Positions 15,798 to 25,374 of a DNA stretch of 64,000 nt are shown here, piece after piece. Positions within the stretch are counted from its first letter, which is position 1; each line of letters starts with the position of its first letter. Source of the stretch: Providencia sp. R33 (GTDB lineage Bacteria > Pseudomonadota > Gammaproteobacteria > Enterobacterales > Enterobacteriaceae); assembly GCF_019343475.1 (NCBI RefSeq), contig NZ_CP072453.1:2666001-2730000 (forward strand), given 5' to 3'. Under the pieces are notes generated by a model, which did no database searches, had not been told where the DNA came from, and worked only from the letters and a program-made list of their open reading frames with translations. Both the position numbers and the translations under genes were made by a program.

Positions 15798-18212
15798 TTA
15801 CCACGTTCTACCAATATTAAATTGGAACTGTTCTGATTTATCCCCTTCGTAGTCCTTAATCGGCTGCGCATAAGAGAAGACCAGTGGTCCAAGTGGGGAC
15901 ATCCATTGTAAAGCCACACCCGCTGAAGCGCGGATATTAGACGCCTTACCGTAGTCTGGCATACCCGCACGCCAATCAGATGGAATACTGTTCCAGTTGG
16001 TATCCCATACTGTACCTGCATCCACGAAGAGAGAGGTACGAACAGAGTTCGAATATTTCTCGTCAATAAATGGCGTAGGCGTAATTAACTCAAATGATGC
16101 TGCATACATGGCGTTACCACCGACTGCATCACTTGATGGGCTACCTGGCTCTGGGCCATCTTTTCCATTAACTTTCTTCAAGTAAACCGCTTTCGGACCG
16201 ATATTGTTCGAGCGGAAACCACGAATGGTGCTAGAACCACCCGCATAGAAGTTTTCATAGAATGGCATTTGCTTACTGCCAATACCGTCACCGTAACCCG
16301 CTTGAGCACGCCCCAGCACAACCCAAGTTTCATCTTCATCTAATGGGTAGTACTGCGCAGTATCAAAACGCAATTTATAGTATTCGTTATCAGAGCCTGG
16401 AACAGTCACTTTACCAGAGACGTTCGTTTTGTTACCCGACGTTGGGAAGAAACCACGGTTTAACGAGTTGTAAGTCCAACCTAAGTTAAGCGTAAAGTCA
16501 TCCGCATCAAAGCTTTCTTTATTACGGCCATTTTCTGTGATTGGTGGATTTTTACCCATAGAATCAAGGTAATCCCACATCGCAGCTTGCGCACGCATAT
16601 CAGACAGTTTGTTATGAACATAACCCGCACCTACACGGAAAGAGTTATTTTCATTGAATGGGAAACTTAAGAAGCTATCTAAGCCATACGTTTTGTTGTT
16701 ATAGCCAGACAGGTCAGCATCTTTCGCACTAAAGTCGTTATAGAAAATACGACCACCCAAGCTCACACCATTAACGGTGAAGTAAGGGTCAGTAAAGGAG
16801 AACTCAACGTTGGTTGAATAGTCATTTTTACTTGCGTTGATACCAACCGCGTTACCTGTACCTAACCAGTTATCTTGCGTAACACCAACTTGGAAGCTCA
16901 CGCCGCTTTCTGTACCGAAACCGATACCGAAGTTCATCGAACCTGTATTACGTTCTTTAACTTTATAGATAACATCAACTTGGTCAGGGCTACCCGGTAC
17001 ACGCTGAGTTTCAACATCAACGGTTTCAAAGAAACCAGTACGGTTAAGACGCTCTTTACCTAGCTCAACAAGGTCGTTACCCAGCCATGCCCCTTCCATT
17101 TGACGCATTTCACGACGCAGAACGGTATCTTTACTGGTGTCATTACCTTGGAAGCGAATTTCACGAACGTAGAAACGGTTACCTGCATCAACATTCAGGT
17201 GCAATTTAACGGTTTTATCTGCGTCGTTAATTTCAGGCTGAGTCATCACTCGTGGATAGGCATAACCGTAACGACCAAACAATTCTTTGATCTGGTTTTC
17301 CATTCGAGTCACTTGCGCACCGTTGTATAACTCACCCGGTGTAATCGTGATCAGCTCTTTGATTTCATTTAAATGTTCAGCCGTATTACCATTAATTTCA
17401 ACGCCAGAAATTTTGTACTGGTCGCCTTCAGTAATGTTAATCGTGATATAAATGCCTTTTTTGTCTGGAGTCAGACTGACTTGGGTAGAATCAATATTAA
17501 AGCGTGCATAACCGCGATCAAGGTAGAAACTGCGTAACGTTTCTAAGTCGCCCGCCAGTTTTTGCTTCTGATATTTTTGGTCAGCCGCAAGGTTCCACCA
17601 TGGTACATCATCACGCAATTGCAGCTTGTTAACCAATTCAGCGGTCGTGTAGTTTTTGTTACCCACGATGTTAATCTGCTGAATTTGTGCAGATACACCT
17701 TCGGAGAACACAAATTTTAAATCGACACGGTTGCGCGGTAATGGCGTCACAACGGCTTTAACTGTCGCGTTGTATTTACCCACACTGTAGTAAAAGTCTT
17801 CTAAGCCTTTTTCAATATTCGCGATTGTTGTGCGGTCAAGTGCCTCACCCACGCGAATATTTGAAGCCTCCAAGTTCTGCTTGAGCATATCGTCTTTAAC
17901 AGATTTATTACCTGTAAACGTGATGCTTGCGATGGTTGGCCGCTCTTTAACTTGAACGATCAGCGTGTTTCCATCACGCAGGACCCTAACATCTTCGAAG
18001 TTACCGGTTGAGAATAGAGAACGAATTGAACGACTGATATCGTCGTTATCAATCGAATCGCCCACCCTAACAGGCATGTTCAATAATGCTGCACCAACGG
18101 CGACGCGTTGTAGACCTTCGAAACGAATGTCTTTAACTACGAATCCGTCTGAACCGTATGCAGTGGCGCTGCCTAGAAGCAGCGACGCTATGAGCAACTT
18201 TTTCATCGCCAT
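15798..18212 (-). CDS. bamA: BamA, outer-membrane protein assembly factor
   Basis: The essential Omp85-family core of the BAM complex, which folds and inserts beta-barrel proteins in the outer membrane. It has 804 residues (810 in E. coli). The signal peptide is MAMKKLLIASLLLGSATAYG, then five POTRA domains to about residue 420 and a 16-strand barrel ending in the C-terminal aromatic FQFNIGRTW. The conserved lid-lock motif is seen as the GGSSTIRGF stretch, the VRGF/Y equivalent. The loop after it (KKVNGKDGPEPGSPSSDAV) is shorter than in E. coli, as is usual for surface loops. It is 41 bp downstream of rseP. Confidence 0.99.
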   Translation of the reverse strand: MAMKKLLIASLLLGSATAYGSDGFVVKDIRFEGLQRVAVGAALLNMPVRVGDSIDNDDISRSIRSLFSTGNFEDVRVLRDGNTLIVQVKERPTIASITFTGNKSVKDDMLKQNLEASNIRVGEALDRTTIANIEKGLEDFYYSVGKYNATVKAVVTPLPRNRVDLKFVFSEGVSAQIQQINIVGNKNYTTAELVNKLQLRDDVPWWNLAADQKYQKQKLAGDLETLRSFYLDRGYARFNIDSTQVSLTPDKKGIYITINITEGDQYKISGVEINGNTAEHLNEIKELITITPGELYNGAQVTRMENQIKELFGRYGYAYPRVMTQPEINDADKTVKLHLNVDAGNRFYVREIRFQGNDTSKDTVLRREMRQMEGAWLGNDLVELGKERLNRTGFFETVDVETQRVPGSPDQVDVIYKVKERNTGSMNFGIGFGTESGVSFQVGVTQDNWLGTGNAVGINASKNDYSTNVEFSFTDPYFTVNGVSLGGRIFYNDFSAKDADLSGYNNKTYGLDSFLSFPFNENNSFRVGAGYVHNKLSDMRAQAAMWDYLDSMGKNPPITENGRNKESFDADDFTLNLGWTYNSLNRGFFPTSGNKTNVSGKVTVPGSDNEYYKLRFDTAQYYPLDEDETWVVLGRAQAGYGDGIGSKQMPFYENFYAGGSSTIRGFRSNNIGPKAVYLKKVNGKDGPEPGSPSSDAVGGNAMYAASFELITPTPFIDEKYSNSVRTSLFVDAGTVWDTNWNSIPSDWRAGMPDYGKASNIRASAGVALQWMSPLGPLVFSYAQPIKDYEGDKSEQFQFNIGRTW

Positions 18213-18253
18213 CGTTGTTATGCGTATTCCTTACTGGTCCCCGGCTTACAAAA

Positions 18254-19606
18254 TTAGAAGCGAGAGAAATCATTAAAAAGTGCAAGTCCCATTAACAGAA
18301 TCAATGCCATTGCACCTATCCGAAAACTAAAGTCTTGTACTCGCTCAGACACTGGACTTCCCTTAATTTTTTCAATTAATAAGAAGAGCAAATGCCCCCC
18401 ATCTAAAACAGGCAATGGAAACAGATTGATGATACCTAAATTCACGCTAATAAGCGCAATAAACATCAAATAATACACCAAGCCTGATTCGGCGGATACC
18501 CCCGCTCCTTTCGCGATAGATATCGGACCGCTTAAGTTGTTGAGTTTGACATCCCCAACAACTAATTTACCCATCATGTTGACTGTTAGCTTCATCAACT
18601 GCCACGTTTTATCACTTGCTTGGTAAAACGCAGAAAATGGCCCATATTGCTGCACCATTTTATATTCATCTGCTAACGGTAACACTGAAAGTTCTACACC
18701 CGCAAATCCAATTTTCTCACCACGCTGCCCATCTTGGCTATCTGGCGTTAAGGTGAGTGAAACACGCTGCGAAGAACGTTCAATTTCTAACTTTAATGGC
18801 GTTCCCGGATTCATACGAATAATTCGAGTCACTGGGTTCCAATACCCAAGTTCCTCGCCGTTAACACTCAAAATTCTATCGCCCGGAATTAACCCCGCAC
18901 GTTCACCAGCCTGACCTGCAGTTACTTTCTGAATCACAGGATCAATTCTGACTGATACTGGCATGATGCCAATAGACAAAATCGGGTCTTGTTTCTCAGG
19001 GTCAAATTTCCAATCAGTTAAATCAACTGTTTTGGTAATTGGCTCATTATACCCTTGTGGTAACACTTCCGCGGTTAACCCGCGGTCGCCAATTTTAGCC
19101 ACTAATGCTAAACGCGCTGAATTCCAATCAGGTGTTTCGATACCATCAATGGATTTTAGTTCCATTTTTGGTTCAAAATTTGCAGCTGCTGCAATTGAAC
19201 CTGGCTTTATATCCGCAATGATTGGCTTCACAGAAGGAACACCAATCATAAAGACTATCCAATAGACAACAATAGCCAGTAAAAAGTTCGCAATTGGACC
19301 TGCACTAATAATTGCGGCACGTTGCCCAACAGTTTTATTATTAAATGCTTCATGTCGGCGTTCAGGTGAAACCGCACCAACACGCTCATCCAGCATTTTG
19401 ACATAACCGCCCAATGGGATGAGCGCAAGGACAAACTCAGTACCGTGTTTGTCTACTTTGCGCCACAGCGTTTTACCAAAACCAATTGAGAAACGCTCAA
19501 CATAAACGCCGCAGCGGCGAGCGACCCAATAATGGCCAAATTCGTGTACAGTAATTAGCACACCAATTGCAATAATAAATGCCGCTAAGCTCCAAATAAA
19601 TCCCAT
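18254..19606 (-). CDS. rseP: RseP, site-2 intramembrane zinc protease
   Basis: An inner-membrane metalloprotease that cuts the anti-sigma factor RseA after DegS, releasing sigma E, and clears leftover signal peptides. It has 450 residues, equal to E. coli. The zinc motif HEFGH is at residues 21-25 in the first membrane segment. Two PDZ domains lie in the periplasmic part (about 120-310), and the third zinc ligand is in LPVLDGGHLLFL near residue 400. AGGAAG precedes the ATG. It lies between cdsA (8-bp gap) and bamA, linking sigma E control to its outer-membrane targets. Confidence 0.98.
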   Translation of the reverse strand: MGFIWSLAAFIIAIGVLITVHEFGHYWVARRCGVYVERFSIGFGKTLWRKVDKHGTEFVLALIPLGGYVKMLDERVGAVSPERRHEAFNNKTVGQRAAIISAGPIANFLLAIVVYWIVFMIGVPSVKPIIADIKPGSIAAAANFEPKMELKSIDGIETPDWNSARLALVAKIGDRGLTAEVLPQGYNEPITKTVDLTDWKFDPEKQDPILSIGIMPVSVRIDPVIQKVTAGQAGERAGLIPGDRILSVNGEELGYWNPVTRIIRMNPGTPLKLEIERSSQRVSLTLTPDSQDGQRGEKIGFAGVELSVLPLADEYKMVQQYGPFSAFYQASDKTWQLMKLTVNMMGKLVVGDVKLNNLSGPISIAKGAGVSAESGLVYYLMFIALISVNLGIINLFPLPVLDGGHLLFLLIEKIKGSPVSERVQDFSFRIGAMALILLMGLALFNDFSRF

Positions 19607-19614
19607 TTATCTTC

Positions 19615-20475
19615 CTACAGACCAAAGCCGTTAAAAATTAACAAATTCAGCCCAGCAAATACTGGAATTGCCGCTGTTAGGCTATCAATACGGTCAAGAA
19701 TACCACCATGACCGGGAATTAAATGGCTACTGTCTTTAATACCGGATTGGCGCTTAAACATACTTTCAGTTAAATCACCAAACACAGATACTACAACAAC
19801 AATAATTGAAGTCACTAACAAATAATCTGGCATAGCAGGGATCGGCGCATATGCACTAAATACCCAAGAAATGACCCCTGCAGTGATTAAACCACCAACG
19901 AGGCCTTCCCACGTTTTACCTGGTGAGACCTTCGGTGCCATTTTATTACGGCCGATTGTACGCCCAAATGCGTAGGCTCCTGAGTCAGCCCCCCACACCA
20001 GCAACATGACATACAGCAACCACCATGCACCAATAGCCGTGTCATTCTGGTAGCCTACAGTACGTAGTGCCATCATTCCGCAATAGAAAGGGATTATGGT
20101 TAATACGCCAAATAATAAGCGAATAATAACAGATTTACCCCAAGACGCGGAGGCAGGGTAAGTCACAACAAGCACAATAGCGGCAACCCACCACACAAGC
20201 CCTGCCCATAATCCATAAAGAATTATTGGCGCATTGGATAAGGATGTAATGTCAGGGATTGAAAATTGCATTGCCAACAAGATTGCTGCAAAAACAATGG
20301 CTAAGCCAACACGCTTAACCTGTGAGTGCCACCCTGCAAATTGCGCCCATTCCCAAGCACCGAGAGCAGAAACAGCAATCACCACTAAACCAAAATTCGC
20401 TGGAGAAAGTAAAAACAACGCCGCAATAACAATTGGTATTAATACTATCGCAGTAAGCAAACGATATTTCAGCAC
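19615..20475 (-). CDS. cdsA: Phosphatidate cytidylyltransferase (CDP-diglyceride synthase)
   Basis: Makes CDP-diacylglycerol from CTP and phosphatidic acid in the inner membrane, the branch point for all phospholipids. It has 286 residues with about eight membrane segments, and the C-terminal CDS signature SMFKRQSGIKDSSHLIPGHG followed by GILDRIDSL. The start is GTG at 20475, with AGGGG six bases upstream, giving MLKYRLL as in E. coli; the ATG two bases upstream is out of frame and stops after two codons. It is preceded by uppS and ends 8 bp before rseP. Confidence 0.96.
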   Translation of the reverse strand: MLKYRLLTAIVLIPIVIAALFLLSPANFGLVVIAVSALGAWEWAQFAGWHSQVKRVGLAIVFAAILLAMQFSIPDITSLSNAPIILYGLWAGLVWWVAAIVLVVTYPASASWGKSVIIRLLFGVLTIIPFYCGMMALRTVGYQNDTAIGAWWLLYVMLLVWGADSGAYAFGRTIGRNKMAPKVSPGKTWEGLVGGLITAGVISWVFSAYAPIPAMPDYLLVTSIIVVVVSVFGDLTESMFKRQSGIKDSSHLIPGHGGILDRIDSLTAAIPVFAGLNLLIFNGFGL

Positions 20476-20487
20476 ATCTATCCCCTA

Positions 20488-21240
20488 TTATTTGACGAGT
20501 TCGTCATCTGATTCAGCCCCACCATAACGACGCTCGCGCTTACTAAATGCATCAACCGCATCTTGAAACACCATTTCATCAAAATCTGGCCACAAAACGT
20601 TGGTGAAATAAAATTCCGCATAAGCGACTTGCCATAATAGGAAGTTGCTAATTCGATGTTCTCCCCCTGTTCTGATGACTAAGTCGACACACTCTTGGTC
20701 ATGCATACAGATTGAGTTATTAATAGCGTCTTCATTGATATCATCAATCGAAAGCTCACCACTTTGCACTTTGGCAAAGACTTGCTTCACACTGTTGGCG
20801 ATATCCCAGCGTCCGCCATAGTTCGCCGCAATATTGAGTTTTAAGCCTGTATTGTTTTGCGTTAATGCTTCTGCTTTATCAATGCGTTTTCTCAAGCGCT
20901 CGCTAAAACGGTCGATATCCCCTATCACTTTTAATTTAACATTGTTCTTGTGTAGGTTTTTGACTTCATTATCGAGCGCAAAAACGAATAATTCCATCAA
21001 AGAACTGACTTCTTTTTCAGGACGTCTCCAATTTTCACTACTAAATGCATAAAGTGTGAGCGAGCTAATTTTATTTTTTACCGCAAAACGCACAGAATTA
21101 CGTACAGATTCAACACCTGCCTTATGGCCTGTTATTCTGAGCTTTCCTCTCTGCTTTGCCCATCGCCCATTACCATCCATAATGATAGCGACATGCTTAG
21201 GCATCATCGATTCAGAGAGATTTTCACCACTAGAGTTCAT
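20488..21240 (-). CDS. uppS: Undecaprenyl diphosphate synthase
   Basis: A cis-prenyltransferase that extends farnesyl diphosphate with eight isopentenyl units to C55-PP, the lipid carrier for peptidoglycan and O-antigen. It has 250 residues. The catalytic aspartate and phosphate-binding loop are in AIIMDGNGRWAKQRG, and the second conserved region is VDLVIRTGGEHRISNFLLWQ. The first residues before HVAIIMDG vary between species, so the start (ATG at 21240, AAGGA upstream) is probable rather than certain. It is also known as ispU. Confidence 0.97.
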   Translation of the reverse strand: MNSSGENLSESMMPKHVAIIMDGNGRWAKQRGKLRITGHKAGVESVRNSVRFAVKNKISSLTLYAFSSENWRRPEKEVSSLMELFVFALDNEVKNLHKNNVKLKVIGDIDRFSERLRKRIDKAEALTQNNTGLKLNIAANYGGRWDIANSVKQVFAKVQSGELSIDDINEDAINNSICMHDQECVDLVIRTGGEHRISNFLLWQVAYAEFYFTNVLWPDFDEMVFQDAVDAFSKRERRYGGAESDDELVK

Positions 21241-21426
21241 TAAATGTTAATCCTTGTAAGTACCGCTTTGAGAATTCCACTCAATAATAACCACTATTAT
21301 TAAGTTTGCTGATAAGACACATCCTTAATTCTCTGCTAAATACTAGGTTATCTTTCTTTTTTTAAACGCATCACATATTAAAGATAAATTATGGTTATCA
21401 GCAACTAAATAAATCATATACCAAGC

Positions 21427-22620
21427 TTAAACTGTCTGAGCGATTATTTTTGCCGCATCGCGGCGCGCACATTCGTCGATTTCTAAGACCTCTTCAATAG
21501 AAACAGGTTCAGAAAAAACTTGGTTTTCTAATATTTTGTGATTAATTTTCGCGATATCAGTAAAGCGAATTTTCCCTTCAAGGAACGCCGCAACCGTCAT
21601 TTCATTTGCCCCATTCAGCGCCGTTGTTGCTGCTTGACCTTGGTGACAAGCATCAATCGCCAGTTTCAAGCATGGGTAACGCTGGTAATCTGGTTGCACA
21701 AATGTTAATGATGAAAGGGTAGCAAAATCAAGCGGTTTTGCACCTGAAATAATACGCTGTGGGTAGGCCATACTATACGAAATCGGCGTGCGCATATCGG
21801 GTGTACCAAGCTGTGCGATTACACTGCCATCACGATATCTTACCATTGAGTGGATCACTGATTGAGGGTGAATAATCACCTCCATTTGATCAGCATTTGC
21901 ATTGAAGAAATAGCAGGCTTCGATATATTCTAGCCCTTTATTCATCATTGTCGCTGAATCAACAGAGATTTTACGTCCCATTGACCAGTTTGGGTGATTA
22001 CAGGCTTCATCAGGCATCACGTTATCAAAGTGCGATAATGGCGTTTCTCTGAACGGGCCACCTGAGCCAGTTAAAACAATACTAGAAATACCTGAAGCCG
22101 TTAAATCAGCAAAACCTAAGTTGAGCTGAATAATTTCAGGCAAACTTTGGAAGATTGCATTATGCTCACTATCAATTGGAAAGACTGATGCATTATGCTG
22201 ACGAATCTCATTAAAGAATAAACGGCCACTGGTAATCAAAGACTCTTTATTCGCTAATAATATTCTTTTGCCTTTGCGGATCGCCGCCAAGGTAGGTAAT
22301 AGCCCAGCGACACCCGTAATTGCTGACATTACTTGGTCTGCATCATCAAGGCCGGCAAGATCAATCGCTGCTTGTTTACCAGATAATACTTCTGTTTTGT
22401 TATTATTTTCAGTCAAAATTGCCCGTAATGCCTTCGCCGATGACTCATCCGCCATGGCGGCATATTTCGGATTAAACTCAAGGCATTGCTTTGCCATTTC
22501 GGCAACATTTTTACCTGCAACTAGGGCAAGAACTTGGAATTTTTCAGGATTTTGACGAACAACAGAAAGTGTATTAGTACCAATTGAACCTGTTGAACCC
22601 AGGACTGTCAGACGTTTCAT
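21427..22620 (-). CDS. dxr: 1-deoxy-D-xylulose 5-phosphate reductoisomerase
   Basis: Converts DXP to 2-C-methyl-erythritol 4-phosphate with NADPH, the committed step of the MEP isoprenoid pathway and the target of fosmidomycin. It has 397 residues (398 in E. coli). It has an N-terminal Rossmann NADPH site, LGSTGSIGTNTL, a metal-binding IDSEHNAIFQ, the flexible loop with NHPNWSMGRKISVDSAT, and the conserved NKGLEYIEACY. It is followed by a 186-bp gap with no recognised element, then uppS, whose substrates it helps to supply. Confidence 0.98.
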   Translation of the reverse strand: MKRLTVLGSTGSIGTNTLSVVRQNPEKFQVLALVAGKNVAEMAKQCLEFNPKYAAMADESSAKALRAILTENNNKTEVLSGKQAAIDLAGLDDADQVMSAITGVAGLLPTLAAIRKGKRILLANKESLITSGRLFFNEIRQHNASVFPIDSEHNAIFQSLPEIIQLNLGFADLTASGISSIVLTGSGGPFRETPLSHFDNVMPDEACNHPNWSMGRKISVDSATMMNKGLEYIEACYFFNANADQMEVIIHPQSVIHSMVRYRDGSVIAQLGTPDMRTPISYSMAYPQRIISGAKPLDFATLSSLTFVQPDYQRYPCLKLAIDACHQGQAATTALNGANEMTVAAFLEGKIRFTDIAKINHKILENQVFSEPVSIEEVLEIDECARRDAAKIIAQTV

Positions 22621-22699
22621 AGTGATCGGATACTCTGTATTAATTCAATACTGAGATTATATCAGCTTAGTGATAAGAAAGGATTTTTTAATGGGTACG

Positions 22700-22753
22700 A
22701 AAAATAATAAAGCCACGCTAACGCACACTTTTTGAGTATGCATTGGTGGCTTT
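22700..22753 (-). terminator. Terminator of frr
   Basis: On the minus strand AAAGCCAC pairs with GTGGCTTT, and within it AATGCATACT pairs fully (two G-U) with AGTGTGCGTT around a CAAAA loop. ATTATTTTT follows. The hairpin is unusually long and lies just beyond the frr stop at 22768, separating pyrH-frr from dxr. Confidence 0.88.
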
Positions 22754-22767
22754 ACCATTATGATGGA

Positions 22768-23325
22768 TTAAAACTCCATCAATTCTGCTTCTTTTTGTGC
22801 TAATGATTCATCAACTTTCTTGATGTAGTTATCAGTCAGCTTTTGAATGTCATCTTGCGAACGACGTTCATCATCTTCACTGATTTCTTTATCTTTTAGC
22901 AGCGCTTTAACTTTATCGTTAGCATCACGGCGTACGTTACGAACAGCGATACGACCTTGTTCTGCTTCACCACGAACAACTTTAATTAAGTCTTTACGAC
23001 GCTCTTCCGTTAACGGAGGAAGTGGAACACGGATAACGGTACCCGCAGAAGATGGGTTCAGACCTAAATCAGACGCCATAATCGCTTTTTCAATCGCAGG
23101 TGACATGCTACGGTCAAAAACAGAAATAGCTAATGTACGTGAATCTTCAACCGTCACGTTAGCTAATTGGCGCAGTGGGGTCGCTGAGCCATAATATTCA
23201 ACGTTGATACCGTCTAACAGGCTTGGTGATGCACGGCCTGTACGAACTTTACTGATTTGATTTTTGAATGCTTCGAGGCTCTTTTCCATACGGTCTTGAG
23301 CATCTTTTTGGATTTCGTTAATCAC
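22768..23325 (-). CDS. frr: Ribosome recycling factor
   Basis: Splits the post-termination ribosome with EF-G and IF3. It has 185 residues, the full length. The three-helix bundle regions are recognisable, with FKNQISKVRTGRASPSLLD near residue 20-38 and VRNVRRDANDKVKALLKD in the third quarter. The start is GTG at 23325, with AAGGGT eight bases upstream. It is 108 bp downstream of pyrH, in the conserved rpsB-tsf-pyrH-frr order, and ends in a strong terminator. Confidence 0.98.
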   Translation of the reverse strand: MINEIQKDAQDRMEKSLEAFKNQISKVRTGRASPSLLDGINVEYYGSATPLRQLANVTVEDSRTLAISVFDRSMSPAIEKAIMASDLGLNPSSAGTVIRVPLPPLTEERRKDLIKVVRGEAEQGRIAVRNVRRDANDKVKALLKDKEISEDDERRSQDDIQKLTDNYIKKVDESLAQKEAELMEF

Positions 23326-23433
23326 GTTTTCAACCCTTAAGAACTGATTATTAAAGGCCGCAATGCGACCTCGCTTAAATTGTCTGAATTTATCTTAGAT
23401 AATACATTTAAACTCAGGCCGTGTCTCTGAGTA

Positions 23434-24162
23434 TTAGTTGTGAGAAATCAGAGTACCTTCGTTTTCGCCCATGACAACACGGCGTAATGCACCCGGTTTA
23501 TTCATATTGAAAACACGGATTGGTAAGTTATGGTCACGGGCCAATGTGAAGGCTGCTAAGTCCATCACTTTTAACTCACGCTCCAAAACTTCTTGATAAT
23601 TCAGATTTTCATACAATACAGCATCTGGGTCTTTTGCTGGATCAGCGGAATAGACGCCATCTACTTTTGTGGCTTTTAACACAACATCTGCTTCAATTTC
23701 AATACCGCGTAAACACGCCGCAGAGTCTGTTGTAAAGAATGGATTACCTGTTCCCGCAGAAAAAATAACAACACGGCCGTGACGTAGTAAGCTAATGGCT
23801 TCCGCCCAGCTGTAATTATCACAGACGCCGTTTAATGGAATTGCAGACATCAGTCTTGCATTCACATAAGCACGGTGCAAAGCATCGCGCATCGCGAGTC
23901 CGTTCATCACCGTGGCTAGCATACCCATGTGGTCACCGACAACACGGTTCATACCAGCTTGTGCCAAACCAGCACCACGAAACAGGTTACCACCGCCAAT
24001 AACCACACCGACCTGTATACCCAGTTCTATGAGTTCTTTGATTTCCTGAGCCATACGATCTAAAACGCTAGCATCGATACCAAAACCTTCTGCGCCTTGT
24101 AAGGCTTCGCCACTTAATTTAAGCAGAATACGCTGATAAACGGGTTTTGCATTGGTAGCCAT
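23434..24162 (-). CDS. pyrH: UMP kinase
   Basis: A hexameric bacterial UMP kinase of the amino acid kinase family that makes UDP from UMP and ATP, activated by GTP and inhibited by UTP. It has 242 residues (241 in E. coli). The glycine-rich start ILLKLSGEALQG, then VVIGGGNLFRGAGLAQ and the nucleotide-binding FSAGTGNPFFTTDSAA are all present. It is flanked by tsf upstream and frr downstream. Confidence 0.98.
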   Translation of the reverse strand: MATNAKPVYQRILLKLSGEALQGAEGFGIDASVLDRMAQEIKELIELGIQVGVVIGGGNLFRGAGLAQAGMNRVVGDHMGMLATVMNGLAMRDALHRAYVNARLMSAIPLNGVCDNYSWAEAISLLRHGRVVIFSAGTGNPFFTTDSAACLRGIEIEADVVLKATKVDGVYSADPAKDPDAVLYENLNYQEVLERELKVMDLAAFTLARDHNLPIRVFNMNKPGALRRVVMGENEGTLISHN

Positions 24163-24340
24163 GGTGTTCTGTCCTAACAGATTATTTATTGGGGTAACAT
24201 ACGCAGAACACTCAGGTTCTACATACCTAAATTTGAATAGAGTTTTAAAGCTTGATTACCCACGATATTTTTCAAGCCAAAAGATAACGTCGATGGTCTC
24301 TCATACCCGTTAACTGATGTTTGTCTGCTTGAACGAAACG

Positions 24341-24371
24341 TGAATAAAACAGAGCCGCCAATTGGCGGCCC
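24341..24371 (-). terminator. Terminator of the rpsB-tsf operon
   Basis: GCCGCC (24354-24359) and GGCGGC (24364-24369) flank an AATT loop. On the minus strand TCTGTTTTATT follows. It lies about 10 bp beyond the tsf stop. Confidence 0.88.
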
Positions 24372-24379
24372 TTAGTTGA

Positions 24380-25231
24380 TTACTTGCTCATCGCAGCAAC
24401 TTCTGCTGCAAAGTCAGTTTCAACTTTCTCGATACCTTCACCTACTTCGAAACGAAGGAAACCAGAAACAGTAGCACCTTTCTCTTTCAGTAAGTCACCA
24501 ACAGATTTGCTTGGGTCCATTACGAAAGGCTGGCCAGTCAGAGAGATTTCGCCAGTGAATTTGTTCATGCGACCGATAACCATTTTTTCAGCGATTTCGC
24601 GTGGTTTACCAGATTGCATTGCGATGTCTAACTGAATTTGGTGCTCGTGAGCAACAACATCAGCTGGAACGTTGTCTGGAGTCACATATTCAGGTTTGCT
24701 TGCAGCGATGTGCATAGCGATGTGTTTCAGTAATTCTTCGTCTGCACCTTCGGCAGCAACTAAAACACCAATACGAGCACCGTGCAGGTAGCTACCTACT
24801 TGTGCGCCTTCCAGAATAGCAACGCGACGAATATTGATGTTTTCACCAATTTTCGCAACTAAAGTTGTACGAGCTTCTTCGAATTTTGCTTTCAGCGCAT
24901 CGATGTCAGCATTTTTGTCAGCAACAACAGAAGCTAAAACTTCTTTACCGAATGCTAAGAAACCTGCGTCTTTAGCAACGAAGTCAGTTTCACAGTTCAG
25001 CTCAACCAGAGCACCTGTTTTACCACCGTTGAAAACTTCAGTCAGGATAACACCTTCAGCTGCAACACGGCCTGCTTTTTTAGCCGCTTTTGCTTGACCT
25101 GATTTACGCATGTTATCAATCGCTAATTCGATGTCGCCATTAGCTTCAACAAGTGCTTTTTTACATTCCATCATACCTGCGCCAGTACGTTCGCGCAGTT
25201 CTTTTACCAATGCAGCGGTAATTCCAGACAT
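24380..25231 (-). CDS. tsf: Translation elongation factor Ts
   Basis: The nucleotide exchange factor for EF-Tu, replacing GDP by GTP. It has 283 residues from the ATG at 25231, which has GAGGAA upstream and yields MSGITAALVKELRERTGAG, the family start; the frame is open 20 codons further upstream but those residues read like leader sequence. The conserved TDFVAKDAGF motif that enters EF-Tu, and the C-terminal FEVGEGIEKVETDFAAEV, are present. It is cotranscribed with rpsB through an attenuating terminator in the 143-bp spacer. Confidence 0.98.
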   Translation of the reverse strand: MSGITAALVKELRERTGAGMMECKKALVEANGDIELAIDNMRKSGQAKAAKKAGRVAAEGVILTEVFNGGKTGALVELNCETDFVAKDAGFLAFGKEVLASVVADKNADIDALKAKFEEARTTLVAKIGENINIRRVAILEGAQVGSYLHGARIGVLVAAEGADEELLKHIAMHIAASKPEYVTPDNVPADVVAHEHQIQLDIAMQSGKPREIAEKMVIGRMNKFTGEISLTGQPFVMDPSKSVGDLLKEKGATVSGFLRFEVGEGIEKVETDFAAEVAAMSK

Positions 25232-25295
25232 GTGATTTATTCCTCGATATTCCCCGTGAGAGTCTTCCCCACGTGGATAGTTCTGATTCATATAT

Positions 25296-25320
25296 AAAAG
25301 GGGCCTAAATCAGGCCCCTT
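25296..25320 (-). terminator. Attenuating terminator between rpsB and tsf
   Basis: AAGGGGCCT and AGGCCCCTT form a perfect 9-bp stem around five bases. On the minus strand TTTATATAT follows. In E. coli the rpsB-tsf spacer holds a partial terminator that lowers tsf expression relative to rpsB or separates the two; the same is likely here. Confidence 0.85.
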
Positions 25321-25374
25321 CTAACATATAGCAGTACCTGTATAGCAATACCTGTTAATAAGGATAAAACCTTA